21,609 bases of DNA, from positions 1 through 21,609 of IMG/VR virus record IMGVR_UViG_3300031140_000050. One strand, given 5' to 3'. Below the pieces are notes generated by a model. That model searched no databases. It had not been told where the DNA came from and worked only from the letters and a program-made list of their open reading frames with translations. Origin of the DNA: a virus. Every line of letters begins with the position of its first letter. Positions within the stretch are counted from its first letter, which is position 1. A program made the translations under genes and the position numbers. Positions 6,992 to 14,174 of the stretch are shown here, in pieces.

Positions 6992-7633
6992 TTACTTTTT
7001 TCGATTTGGTAATGCGCATTTACATGTTAAATCGCATAGCATATCGTTTATTATATTGTGAATGTTTACATATTTACTGGCTGGCATACTATTTGATACT
7101 GATTCATTTACACCAGCTGGATGCATAAATGCTCCATGTGTTGATGGATTGGATACGAAATCCCAACAAACTAATTCAAAATCGTCTTGTACTTCAACAG
7201 TTCCATTTTCTCTAATTTCTTTAACCGATCCTAACCCACGTGATGATATACCTAGCTTGATTCCAGCTTTAAGGAGTTCCTTCAATATGTTTCCAGATGG
7301 CGTTCCAAGTATTTCTACCTCTCCAACAACATCATCGCCTTTCCACCATACCTTTCTAATATTGTGCGATACATTAGATAGATTGACAACACTTGATTCT
7401 GGATGATCTAATTCACCTAATGCTCTATTTTCAGCGATAAATGTATCTGAATACTTTGTCACCTCGCGCATTAATATTTCTCTAGGATAAACTCGACCGT
7501 TTTGGTTTTTTGCACCTGAACGTTGTAATACGCCAGTTACTATTACTCTACCGTTATTATTTTTTTCTGATTCAGATATTAATTCTGGACTGATTTCGAA
7601 TAGACTATAGTCTACTAAAAGCTGCTTTGACAT
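6992..7633 (-). CDS. 21: Prohead core protease (gp21-like)
   Basis: This 213-residue protein equals T4 gp21 (212) in length. Conserved blocks are GVLQRSGAKNQNGRVYPREI, GELDHPESS with the likely catalytic His77, LGISSRGLGSV with the catalytic Ser at 130-131, and DFVSNPSTHGAF, which holds the third acidic residue. The family is a serine protease that cuts head proteins after (I/L)xE during maturation and removes scaffold. Its ATG overlaps the stop of the preceding gene in TAATG, and the site TAGGAGA lies inside that gene, so translation is coupled. Likely substrates in the window are the capsid propeptide, the scaffold and perhaps the proteins with N-terminal IAE or LNE motifs. Confidence 0.94.
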   Translation of the reverse strand: MSKQLLVDYSLFEISPELISESEKNNNGRVIVTGVLQRSGAKNQNGRVYPREILMREVTKYSDTFIAENRALGELDHPESSVVNLSNVSHNIRKVWWKGDDVVGEVEILGTPSGNILKELLKAGIKLGISSRGLGSVKEIRENGTVEVQDDFELVCWDFVSNPSTHGAFMHPAGVNESVSNSMPASKYVNIHNIINDMLCDLTCKCALPNRKK

Positions 7634-8058
7634 TAAAATCTCCTAAGTTTTTCAGATATTCGTAACATTTTTTCTGATACTTTGCTAAGATTAGCTTTAG
7701 TGCTCTTCCAATATGTGTTTGAATCCACTCCAGCTTCTTGTTTTAGCTTTGAGTTTTGATTAACGATTTGTTCAATATAAAATAGTTTACTGTTGATCTC
7801 TTTAATTGATCTATTGACCTTTTGCTGTTGCGATGATGTATCGTCACGCTTATAGTCTCTATATGTAGCTTCGCCTAAATGCATTTCCTTAGACAGTGCC
7901 ATAAATGAAGATTCAGTTTTACGTTTTGTTTTTTTCTTAAACGCCTTTGGAGTGTTGAATGCTTCTCCACCACCAGTTGCGTTTTCTTCGTCGATGTCCA
8001 TGTCTTCGTTGCTCTGTGCATCTTCAAACATTTCGTCTAAATCATCAGCTAATGACAT
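7633..8058 (-). CDS. Unknown helical head-region protein
   Basis: This 141-residue protein has an acidic start (LADDLDEMFEDAQSNEDMDI), a basic centre (KAFKKKTKRKTES) and a long helical second half (VNRSIKEINSKLFYIEQIVN to the end). It lies where T4 has small core genes 67 and 68, between portal and protease, but I see no clear sequence match to either. It overlaps the previous gene by 14 nt and the protease start by 1 nt. A core or assembly role is inferred from position and charge. Confidence 0.8.
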   Translation of the reverse strand: MSLADDLDEMFEDAQSNEDMDIDEENATGGGEAFNTPKAFKKKTKRKTESSFMALSKEMHLGEATYRDYKRDDTSSQQQKVNRSIKEINSKLFYIEQIVNQNSKLKQEAGVDSNTYWKSTKANLSKVSEKMLRISEKLRRF

Positions 8059-8881
8059 TGTTCAATTCTCCAATTAGATCGTAAGCGCGCATAACTGATA
8101 TAATATACTTATCTTTTAGCGTCTTTACGTTTTTGATTTCAGTCAATTGAGCACATACTTCAGAAAGTTTAATCTGAACAATATCATCGTCTATCTTATT
8201 AGATAGTTTGCTTATTGTTCGGACTGTCTTATTTATTTCAACATGTAAGTATTGCTTTAATGTGTCGGTATTCGATATATTGTTTATATATTCACGAAGT
8301 AATGACTTTTGATCGGTTGACAAATTACCGCCCCATTTCTCATTGAATTTCTCAATAAGTATTCTATATGAAAGCAGACGAATGTCTTTGTCTTGCTCCT
8401 GATATAGTGAGTGAGCTTCACTAATTTGTGTCTTGGATCTATTTGTGATTGTTTCAACCAAGTTGTATCGATATCGTATCTTCTTAGATGGAGTCGTTCC
8501 CTCGAATAGACAGTATATTGATGCATTGTTTGCGTAATTTGTTATTTTTTGACTGAAGAATGCTTCGATTGAATAATGCTTTCGAATTTCCTTTATTAAA
8601 TTATATTTCTGCCTGCGTATTGACGACATGTTTAGTCGAGATTGTTCCAATATCACTGCGTCTATAAATTTATTTGCCTTTGTGTCGGTATTGAATTTTT
8701 CACGTAACAGCGTTTGATATAATCCCAACTCGCGTGTTAACGATGTGTTTTTCTTGAAAAATTCCCTAATGACTCCGGTTGCAGGAGAATTATCAATTCC
8801 CTGTAAAGTGTCATTGGTCACTTGACGAACAAGCAATTCGAATATTATTCCGGTATTTTTGTATTTTGAATGTTTAGCCAT
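8045..8881 (-). CDS. Conserved unknown protein between portal and protease
   Basis: This 278-residue, mostly helical, basic protein starts MAKHSKYKNTGIIFELLVRQ and includes FFKKNTSLTRELGLYQTLLR and IRLLSYRILIEKFNEKWGG. It has no signal peptide, membrane segment or known catalytic motif. From memory, proteins with a similar start (KYKNTGIIFELLVRQ) occur at this place in other marine T4-like phages, but no function is known to me. It has its own promoter-like motif 25 nt upstream and a modest ribosome site (TTAGGA). Its end overlaps the next gene by 14 nt, indicating coupled translation. A head-assembly role is inferred from position. Confidence 0.82.
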   Translation of the reverse strand: MAKHSKYKNTGIIFELLVRQVTNDTLQGIDNSPATGVIREFFKKNTSLTRELGLYQTLLREKFNTDTKANKFIDAVILEQSRLNMSSIRRQKYNLIKEIRKHYSIEAFFSQKITNYANNASIYCLFEGTTPSKKIRYRYNLVETITNRSKTQISEAHSLYQEQDKDIRLLSYRILIEKFNEKWGGNLSTDQKSLLREYINNISNTDTLKQYLHVEINKTVRTISKLSNKIDDDIVQIKLSEVCAQLTEIKNVKTLKDKYIISVMRAYDLIGELNNVIS

Positions 8882-8897
8882 TTCTGTGTCCTAACAC

Positions 8898-8930
8898 TTA
8901 GTTTAATATAAATATCAATTTATAAACTAA
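8898..8930 (-). promoter_or_regulatory. Hairpin containing the promoter-like motif
   Basis: This AT-rich inverted repeat has TATAAAT (8907-8913) pairing with ATTTATA (8918-8924) around ATCA, extended by TTAGTT (8898-8903) with AACTAA (8925-8930) after a 3-nt bulge. It covers the portal stop codon and the promoter-like motif. No T-run follows, so a terminator is unlikely. Confidence 0.45.
8907..8918 (-). promoter_or_regulatory. Promoter-like motif before the 278-aa gene
   Basis: The coding strand reads TTGATATTTATA, an exact consensus match. It ends 25 nt before the ATG at 8881, in the 45-nt gap after the portal gene. Confidence 0.6.
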
Positions 8931-10819
8931 ATTCCATCTTCAATTATGTTATTCTCATTCAATAATGATGATTTGTCAACTTTATGCATTGTTTTAAATA
9001 GGTTCTTAACCATTGCCTGCTTATCTTCACTGGTCATTCTTCTATTGTTTTTGTTATTTTTCAACTTACGGTTTCTACTTCTATCTTCCTTACCAATTGT
9101 GTCTCTACCTCTAGCTGCTTTTTGTGAACCATAGTGAACAGGTTCCTTTGGACGGCCTGCGCCTGGCTTATTTTCAGATACGTCATCTGCATCATCAGAT
9201 TCTTTGTCATAGAAGTCAACTGGTTGGGCTGGTTCTTCTTCAGCATTCGAATCCTGATTATATGCCTGACCATCTTGATCAACTTGCTGAGACATTGCAC
9301 CCTGTTGAAGTGCCCAGTCTGTTGCAACTGCTTCACCAGATTCAGCTGGATCATTACCACTTTCCAATTCATTATGTCTAAACAATCGTTTTCTGTCTGA
9401 TAATACTTTGGCTTGTTCTTTTGCAAGATCAGCGTCATTTAATCCAAATACATTTTCATATATCCAATCTTCAGATAGCATTTTTAGATCTTTAATGCTT
9501 GATGCCAAATTAACCTTGGAATCCCATAGTTCGAGTTTTTCTTGTTCGTGTATTGTTGATGCACTAGTCAATGATAAACTAAAGTCTACAAGTTCTTGTT
9601 CTGTGAATCCCTGTGAGTATAAATGAACCATTGCAATTTTAGTTAATTCTGATACAAATATGCGTTGTACACGTTCTATTGTTCTAGCAAATCTAACGTC
9701 TTGTGCAGCTAGTGTTGCCTTATCACCAACGCCTTCTTCGTATCCTAAAAATGCCTTAGGTATCTTTAATGCTGCGAACATTCTATGCTTAAGATATTCA
9801 ATGTCATCTATACCAGTCCAATCCATTCCGCTCATTGTGTCTATTTCTGTTCCAGATTGACCACCTCTAACCGGTAAATAAACGTCCTCTAACATGTTTT
9901 GCATATTAAATTTCAAGTTGTATTGTCCAGTTTGTGGATCTAGATACGGAGTTTTCTTCATATTTTGCATAACTCTCTGCATATATGTGTCTACTTCAGC
10001 TGGTGGAATATTACCAATATCAATTTTATAAATACGTTTTTCTGGGGCTCTCATGATTCTGTGGATCATCATTGCATCTTCCATTAACGTTAATTGCTTA
10101 AATACTTTCCTAGCTGGTTCAACCATTGATTTACCGTATGGTAGGAAATTCATATCATTCAATAGTCTAAAGTGAGCTATTTCATAATTATTATATTCTT
10201 TCTTTGTTGCAGCAATACCACCAGCTAATTGTCCTGCCATAGTTGGATCATGGGTGAATTTTACCTCTTCCTCATTATCTGGATTGGTACCTTCTTCTCT
10301 GAACATTTCATATGACGACAGTGGTGTAACATTGGTGACACCTAATGTTTCAGTTATGTCCATCTTTAAATATAGATCACCATATTTGCACATGTTTCTT
10401 ATCCATGGCCATATATTAAATTCAATGTTTAGTACATCATAAAATAGATTGTTTAATACACGTTCAACCTTTTCATTACTAGATGTTATGGTAAGTACAT
10501 CACCATATTCATTTTTCAATGTTGATTCGTCTGCGTATACATCCAATGCTGAAGATATAATTGAATCTTCATCCATTATTTCGTAGTCAGTATATAGGTT
10601 CAATCTTAGTGTGTGGAAATTGGCTTGTTGATTATATCCAACTGCCTTTGATGACTGATATATTCTATTATATCTATCGATCATTCTATTTGTTGATAGC
10701 TTCGTGTTTGACTGTGCCTTGTGCACATCAGCAACTTTTAGTCCATTTTCGGTTTTCCGAATAATGGTACCAGTTGAAAATAATGTTGTTAGACGTCCAA
10801 AAAATGTCTTATCTGTCAT
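8927..10819 (-). CDS. 20: Portal vertex protein (gp20-like)
   Basis: This 630-residue protein matches T4 gp20. Typical blocks are YTDYEIMDEDSIISSALDVY, ADESTLKNEYGDVLTI, WPWIRNMCKYGDLYLKMDI, the central FLPYGKSMVEPARKVFKQL, MRAPEKRIYKIDIGNIPPAE and LKIPKAFLGYEEGVGDKATL. It forms the dodecameric ring at one head vertex through which DNA is packaged and leaves. It is about 100 residues longer than T4 gp20 (524); the extra part is a hydrophilic C-terminal tail from about residue 500, acidic and Gln-rich first, then basic (NRKLKNNKNNRR). It starts 11 nt after the terminase gene with AAGGAA upstream, so the two are probably one transcript. T4 genes 18 and 19, which normally lie between them, are absent here. 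Confidence 0.96.
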   Translation of the reverse strand: MTDKTFFGRLTTLFSTGTIIRKTENGLKVADVHKAQSNTKLSTNRMIDRYNRIYQSSKAVGYNQQANFHTLRLNLYTDYEIMDEDSIISSALDVYADESTLKNEYGDVLTITSSNEKVERVLNNLFYDVLNIEFNIWPWIRNMCKYGDLYLKMDITETLGVTNVTPLSSYEMFREEGTNPDNEEEVKFTHDPTMAGQLAGGIAATKKEYNNYEIAHFRLLNDMNFLPYGKSMVEPARKVFKQLTLMEDAMMIHRIMRAPEKRIYKIDIGNIPPAEVDTYMQRVMQNMKKTPYLDPQTGQYNLKFNMQNMLEDVYLPVRGGQSGTEIDTMSGMDWTGIDDIEYLKHRMFAALKIPKAFLGYEEGVGDKATLAAQDVRFARTIERVQRIFVSELTKIAMVHLYSQGFTEQELVDFSLSLTSASTIHEQEKLELWDSKVNLASSIKDLKMLSEDWIYENVFGLNDADLAKEQAKVLSDRKRLFRHNELESGNDPAESGEAVATDWALQQGAMSQQVDQDGQAYNQDSNAEEEPAQPVDFYDKESDDADDVSENKPGAGRPKEPVHYGSQKAARGRDTIGKEDRSRNRKLKNNKNNRRMTSEDKQAMVKNLFKTMHKVDKSSLLNENNIIEDGI

Positions 10820-10830
10820 TGTCTATTCCT

Positions 10831-12405
10831 TTATATTAACCATGTTAAATCTTCTTCTGTATCGCCAGTCTGCATTTTCCATGGATTATTTGCTAAGGTG
10901 TTATTGCTATTATAAGCGCCTTGTGCCGTTCCCATGTTATTCAATGCAAGTTTGTTCAATGCTAAACCTTCGCCGTATAACTTTAATGCGTGATCCCTAA
11001 CATACATTCCAATTGAAAATGCCATTGTTAAATCGTCATTATATCCACGTTGCGCTTCAGCTCTATGGCCTAACCATATGAATACAAACAGTTCCTCAAT
11101 CAATCGCTTTGACCTTACAATACATGTTTTTTCTCTAAAATAAATATCAAGTTTCGATATCAAAAGTGGTCGGGTCCTAGAAGATGTAGTAAATCCAGGT
11201 GTCATATTTTCCCTATTCTTGAGGTCATATCCTTTACTTAACTGTGTTGCTGCATCGTGAACTCCTTCGTGCTTATACGTATAATATAAGTTACGATAAT
11301 TTCTATCAACGGCTGGTTGAATGGCTGCCCATCCAATGTTTGCGTTCTCAATCACAAGTAGCGCTTCATTGTATTCAGTTGCAACATTTACAAGCATGTT
11401 ACCAAACTCTTTTGTGTTGATCTGTCCTCGATATTCTGCAACCTGAGTCATTGTAGATGTTTCCAATACATGGAACGTGGAGTAATCTGAGCTATCCCCT
11501 CGTGCAACATCGGCTACTACCATATATGTCTTATTGTAATCCACATACTCCCAGATCCAATATTCTTGCTCCATCCCACGTTTTTCTATTGGTTCCTGCA
11601 CCATGTTATCCATGTACCATTGTAATAGATCTCCTGGAATAACAGTGTTACCAGATGATATGAAGTCACAATCGCATTCCTGCGCTGCCATTTTCTTACC
11701 AAGTAGAGAATCTTGCTTATCTCGCCAATCTTGATGTCGATCAGGATGTCTAGACCAGTGTAATCTAACTGGAAAGAATTCTCCAACCTGTTGTTCTGCG
11801 TCTACCCATGTTTTATGAAATACGTTACCTGTTCCGTTTGGTGTAGATAGCATAATAGCTCTACCACCAGTTGCTAATGTTTGCTGTGCTGATGTCCATA
11901 TCTCAGGTAGTTTATCAATAAATGCTGCTTCATCGATTACCAGTAATGATAGCGCTTCAGATCTTGCTGCATCTGGTGCACTCGATACGGCTTTAATATG
12001 TGATCCATTCTTGAACCTAAGTGATAGTCTATTGTCTTCGGATGTTCCAACTCTAAGCCAGGTTGGCAACAAATCATGCATTACCCTTACCTTCGTTACT
12101 AAATTTTTTGCTGTTTCTTGCTTTATTGCAATAACTAATACGTTGAAATCCTCTCTAAATACCATTGACCACAATGAATATCCCGCAGTAAGTGTTGATA
12201 TGCCGAGTTGTCTAGATTTTAGAATTATTGTATAGTTGTTTTCATTGAAACTATCCAGTAAATCCTCTTGGAAGTCGTATAAATTGAATTTTATCTTTCC
12301 ACGTGTTGGATGCTGGATGAAACAATATTTCTTCATGAAATATATTGGATCCTTCGAGCAACGTAGATATTCTTCTGCTAATGCCTGTTTTACTGATTTT
12401 GCCAT
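10831..12405 (-). CDS. 17: Large terminase subunit (gp17-like)
   Basis: This 524-residue packaging motor has both domains. ATPase: Walker A variant KSRQLGIST (63-71), Walker B LLVIDEA (154-160) and coupling motif STPNGTGN (187-194). Nuclease (RNase H fold): VVADVARGDSSDYSTF with Asp299, LVIENANIG with Glu353, and GYNDDLTMAFSI with Asp457/458. All catalytic residues expected for a headful-packaging T4-type terminase are present. It is shorter than T4 gp17 (610), mainly at the ends. It binds the portal and cuts concatemeric DNA. The ribosome site is weak (TAGG). A promoter-like motif lies 40 nt upstream, inside the end of the preceding gene. No small terminase (gp16) was recognised in the window. 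Confidence 0.97.
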   Translation of the reverse strand: MAKSVKQALAEEYLRCSKDPIYFMKKYCFIQHPTRGKIKFNLYDFQEDLLDSFNENNYTIILKSRQLGISTLTAGYSLWSMVFREDFNVLVIAIKQETAKNLVTKVRVMHDLLPTWLRVGTSEDNRLSLRFKNGSHIKAVSSAPDAARSEALSLLVIDEAAFIDKLPEIWTSAQQTLATGGRAIMLSTPNGTGNVFHKTWVDAEQQVGEFFPVRLHWSRHPDRHQDWRDKQDSLLGKKMAAQECDCDFISSGNTVIPGDLLQWYMDNMVQEPIEKRGMEQEYWIWEYVDYNKTYMVVADVARGDSSDYSTFHVLETSTMTQVAEYRGQINTKEFGNMLVNVATEYNEALLVIENANIGWAAIQPAVDRNYRNLYYTYKHEGVHDAATQLSKGYDLKNRENMTPGFTTSSRTRPLLISKLDIYFREKTCIVRSKRLIEELFVFIWLGHRAEAQRGYNDDLTMAFSIGMYVRDHALKLYGEGLALNKLALNNMGTAQGAYNSNNTLANNPWKMQTGDTEEDLTWLI

Positions 12406-12412
12406 AATGTGC

Positions 12413-12793
12413 CTACTTTGGTAATGAATAGTCTATTGATCTAACTATAAATATCGTTGTGAATGATCCAACAACAAACCCGACCCATGGCTTATTGTAC
12501 CATTTATCTATCTGATTCAGTCTGTCATTGTATATGCTTATCTGGTCTAGATATAATTGTATTTCTTGGTTTTTGAAGCCGATTATCGTGCTATCATGCA
12601 TTGATAACTGATTATAATGGGATATCTGAGTGCGCAATAGGATGATCAACCTATCATTGATTGAATCCTGCTCAACCAATACATCCATAGCTGATATTAT
12701 GTTGTCGATTTCGATTTGTGGAATGCGGAGTGTGTCTTGTGCAGTTGCAACTATTGGCATCATAGCCAATAACACAATCAATATACATCGCAT
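12413..12793 (-). CDS. Exported coiled-coil protein with C-terminal membrane anchor
   Basis: This 126-residue protein starts with a good signal peptide (MRCILIVLLAMMPIVATA, cut expected before QD), followed by a helical, Gln/Asp/Ile-rich periplasmic part (about 20-100) and a C-terminal membrane segment WVGFVVGSFTTIFIVRSI (about 103-120). No lipobox cysteine is present, so it is not a standard unimolecular spanin, though the topology is similar. The -ATA/QD cleavage pattern is frequent in Bacteroidetes. Its ATG overlaps the previous stop (TAATG), and no Shine-Dalgarno is visible, so translation is probably coupled. A lysis or envelope role is inferred from topology and neighbours; no endolysin is seen nearby. 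Confidence 0.8.
   Translation of the reverse strand: MRCILIVLLAMMPIVATAQDTLRIPQIEIDNIISAMDVLVEQDSINDRLIILLRTQISHYNQLSMHDSTIIGFKNQEIQLYLDQISIYNDRLNQIDKWYNKPWVGFVVGSFTTIFIVRSIDYSLPK
12446..12457 (-). promoter_or_regulatory. Promoter-like motif before the terminase gene
   Basis: The coding strand reads AACGATATTTATA here, keeping the GATATTTATA core. It ends 40 nt before the terminase ATG and lies within the last codons of the preceding gene. Confidence 0.5.
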
Positions 12794-13080
12794 TATTTTT
12801 TACTATATTTTGTTTTAAATGATTTTGCAGTTTTTCTAGCTGATGCAGTTGACTGCTTTGATTTTGATATATTAGCTATGTCGGCTTCCGCTTTCTTTAT
12901 TTTGAACTTTGCAGCTTTTTTCTTCTCAGTAGTATACTTGACCTTATTATGTACATCGTGAATAGTGTTAACATTCTTGTCAAGTCGTTTTTTTGTATCG
13001 TTCTGCTTCTTTGTTCGTATTATCATTAGTCCAATGCAAAAACCTATTGCTGATGCTAATATTGTATATAATCGTTTCAT
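12793..13080 (-). CDS. Small Lys-rich protein with N-terminal membrane anchor
   Basis: This 95-residue protein has one N-terminal membrane segment (LYTILASAIGFCIGLMII, residues 4-21) followed by a very Lys/Ala-rich, helical tail (KKKAAKFKIKKAEADIANIS) ending in KTKYSKK. The layout, an inner-membrane anchor with a long charged helix, resembles inner-membrane spanins but also many small phage membrane proteins. CGGAGA lies 8 nt upstream, inside the end of the 43-aa gene, and its stop overlaps the next start. The function is not recognised; a lysis-cassette role is a guess. Confidence 0.75.
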   Translation of the reverse strand: MKRLYTILASAIGFCIGLMIIRTKKQNDTKKRLDKNVNTIHDVHNKVKYTTEKKKAAKFKIKKAEADIANISKSKQSTASARKTAKSFKTKYSKK

Positions 13081-13084
13081 GTAA

Positions 13085-13216
13085 CTATCTCCGTTTATTT
13101 TTGTTTGCCGTATTTAGTTGGCGGTATAACCAATTTTTGATTGTATGTTTTTCGTGGAATAACACATATAATATCCCACCAACTACAATTGATATTATAT
13201 AACAATGTAATTCCAT
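13085..13216 (-). CDS. 43-aa membrane protein, short ORF
   Basis: A small ATG-to-TAG frame of 43 codons starts one base after the stop of the preceding gene and ends just before the next ATG. It encodes a single N-terminal hydrophobic segment (YIISIVVGGILYVLF, residues 6-20) followed by a basic tail (RQLNTANKNKRR). It fills an otherwise unexplained 134-nt gap, and its last codons contain the ribosome site of the next gene. Size and topology suit a holin-like or other small membrane protein, but no family is recognised. Confidence 0.6.
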   Translation of the reverse strand: MELHCYIISIVVGGILYVLFHEKHTIKNWLYRQLNTANKNKRR

Positions 13217-13217
13217 G

Positions 13218-13583
13218 TTAATAGAATAGCATCTTTATAATTAAACCAATTATAGCAGAATATATTATCCACAGCGCTCTACTTACGGAATTTTTCCATG
13301 TTAGTACGCTTTCCAGCTTCACAAGCTGCTTGTCATAGTCAGACTGCTTATCGTCGGCTTCATATCTAAAGTCCGTATTTTTGTTCACCTTAACAACTAT
13401 TCCGTTTTCTGGATCGAGTATCTTTAGTTTTATATCAGATATATCAGATTTCATATCCAGCTGATGTTGCTGCATGTCAACCAATGCTTTTTCTATTCTA
13501 ACAATATTGCCATTTGGTAGATTCTGGCGTAATTGTGATAGTTCAGCTATCATATCTTCTATTAATTCTTTTTGTGTTGCCAT
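13218..13583 (-). CDS. XhlA-like tail-anchored membrane protein
   Basis: This 121-residue protein has an amphipathic, coiled N-terminal region (QKELIEDMIAELSQLRQNLP; MQQHQLDMKSDISDIKLKIL) and one C-terminal membrane segment (about 103-120, ALWIIYSAIIGLIIKMLF). This matches the general layout of XhlA-type haemolysin/holin accessory proteins. It heads a run of four small membrane proteins. The upstream ribosome site is poor. The family resemblance is one of architecture, not a firm sequence match. Confidence 0.72.
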   Translation of the reverse strand: MATQKELIEDMIAELSQLRQNLPNGNIVRIEKALVDMQQHQLDMKSDISDIKLKILDPENGIVVKVNKNTDFRYEADDKQSDYDKQLVKLESVLTWKNSVSRALWIIYSAIIGLIIKMLFY

Positions 13584-13591
13584 GTTAAGTT

Positions 13592-14167
13592 TTACCCAGT
13601 TATATTAGTCAGTTTTAATTTTTCGTTTTCAATGTATACATCAAATTCAGCTAGCAATTCGTCGTCGGATTTTCCACCTGACCAATCTTCAATGTCTCCA
13701 GCTTCTGATATTTGCGTCTTTGATCCACGTGTTTCTAGCCAGTCTTTAAATTCTGCCCTAGACTTGTGTAGCCATCCTTCAAAATTTCTATTTATTTGAC
13801 TGTTTTGCCATGCATCATATGTGCCATTTGATCGCATTTCCATTTCAGCATCAGTTTGACAGTGCAGACAATGTTTAAATCGCTTATACATGTATTTGTG
13901 CTGATCAGCTAGCATTCTACTGTCGCATTTTGGACAATGTAATGGTATCTTTGCCATTGCTCTAGCCTTATCCAATTTTGTAACGGTCTGTTTTATTCCG
14001 TTTTTGATTGTCCAAGTTTTACCATTGTTTTCCCAAACGTCACCTTCAATGTGTTTAGCCATTGATTCTTTGGTGTAGCCTGATCTAATTTGAGTTTTGT
14101 TAGTGTAGTCGCCTGTCACTAAATTTCTCATTCGTTGTACTTTGCTTTTTGATATATGCTTCTTCAT
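13592..14167 (-). CDS. Zinc-ribbon protein of unknown role
   Basis: The start is placed at ATG 14165-14167 (MKKHISKSKV); a longer frame would need TTG at 14221 and would overlap the upstream gene. The 191-residue product has a basic N-terminus, a conserved-looking block GDVWENNGKTWTIKNGIKQT, and a zinc site made of CPKC (78-81) and CLHC (100-103), an 18-residue gap apart. From memory, similar sequences (W-E-x-x-GKTWTIKNGIKQT followed by a zinc ribbon) occur in other T4-like phages as proteins of unknown function. The C-terminal third is acidic. Nucleic-acid binding is a reasonable inference from the zinc ribbon. It follows the NMNAT-ligase gene by 7 nt. Confidence 0.82.
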   Translation of the reverse strand: MKKHISKSKVQRMRNLVTGDYTNKTQIRSGYTKESMAKHIEGDVWENNGKTWTIKNGIKQTVTKLDKARAMAKIPLHCPKCDSRMLADQHKYMYKRFKHCLHCQTDAEMEMRSNGTYDAWQNSQINRNFEGWLHKSRAEFKDWLETRGSKTQISEAGDIEDWSGGKSDDELLAEFDVYIENEKLKLTNITG

Positions 14168-14174
14168 TGTAACT

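Noticed and set aside
9061-9438. Minus-strand 125-codon frame inside the portal gene
   Set aside because: It is out of frame with the well-supported portal protein, is Gln/Met-rich from the repetitive tail, and has no ribosome site.
12413-12793. Unimolecular spanin
   Set aside because: The C-terminal anchor fits, but no lipobox cysteine follows the signal peptide, so only a general envelope or lysis role is proposed.
2351-13087. Use of TAG as a sense codon (amber recoding)
   Set aside because: TAG ends several well-defined genes (8927, 12413, 13085, 14175, 17203) at sensible places, and no core gene has an internal TAG, so the standard code is used.
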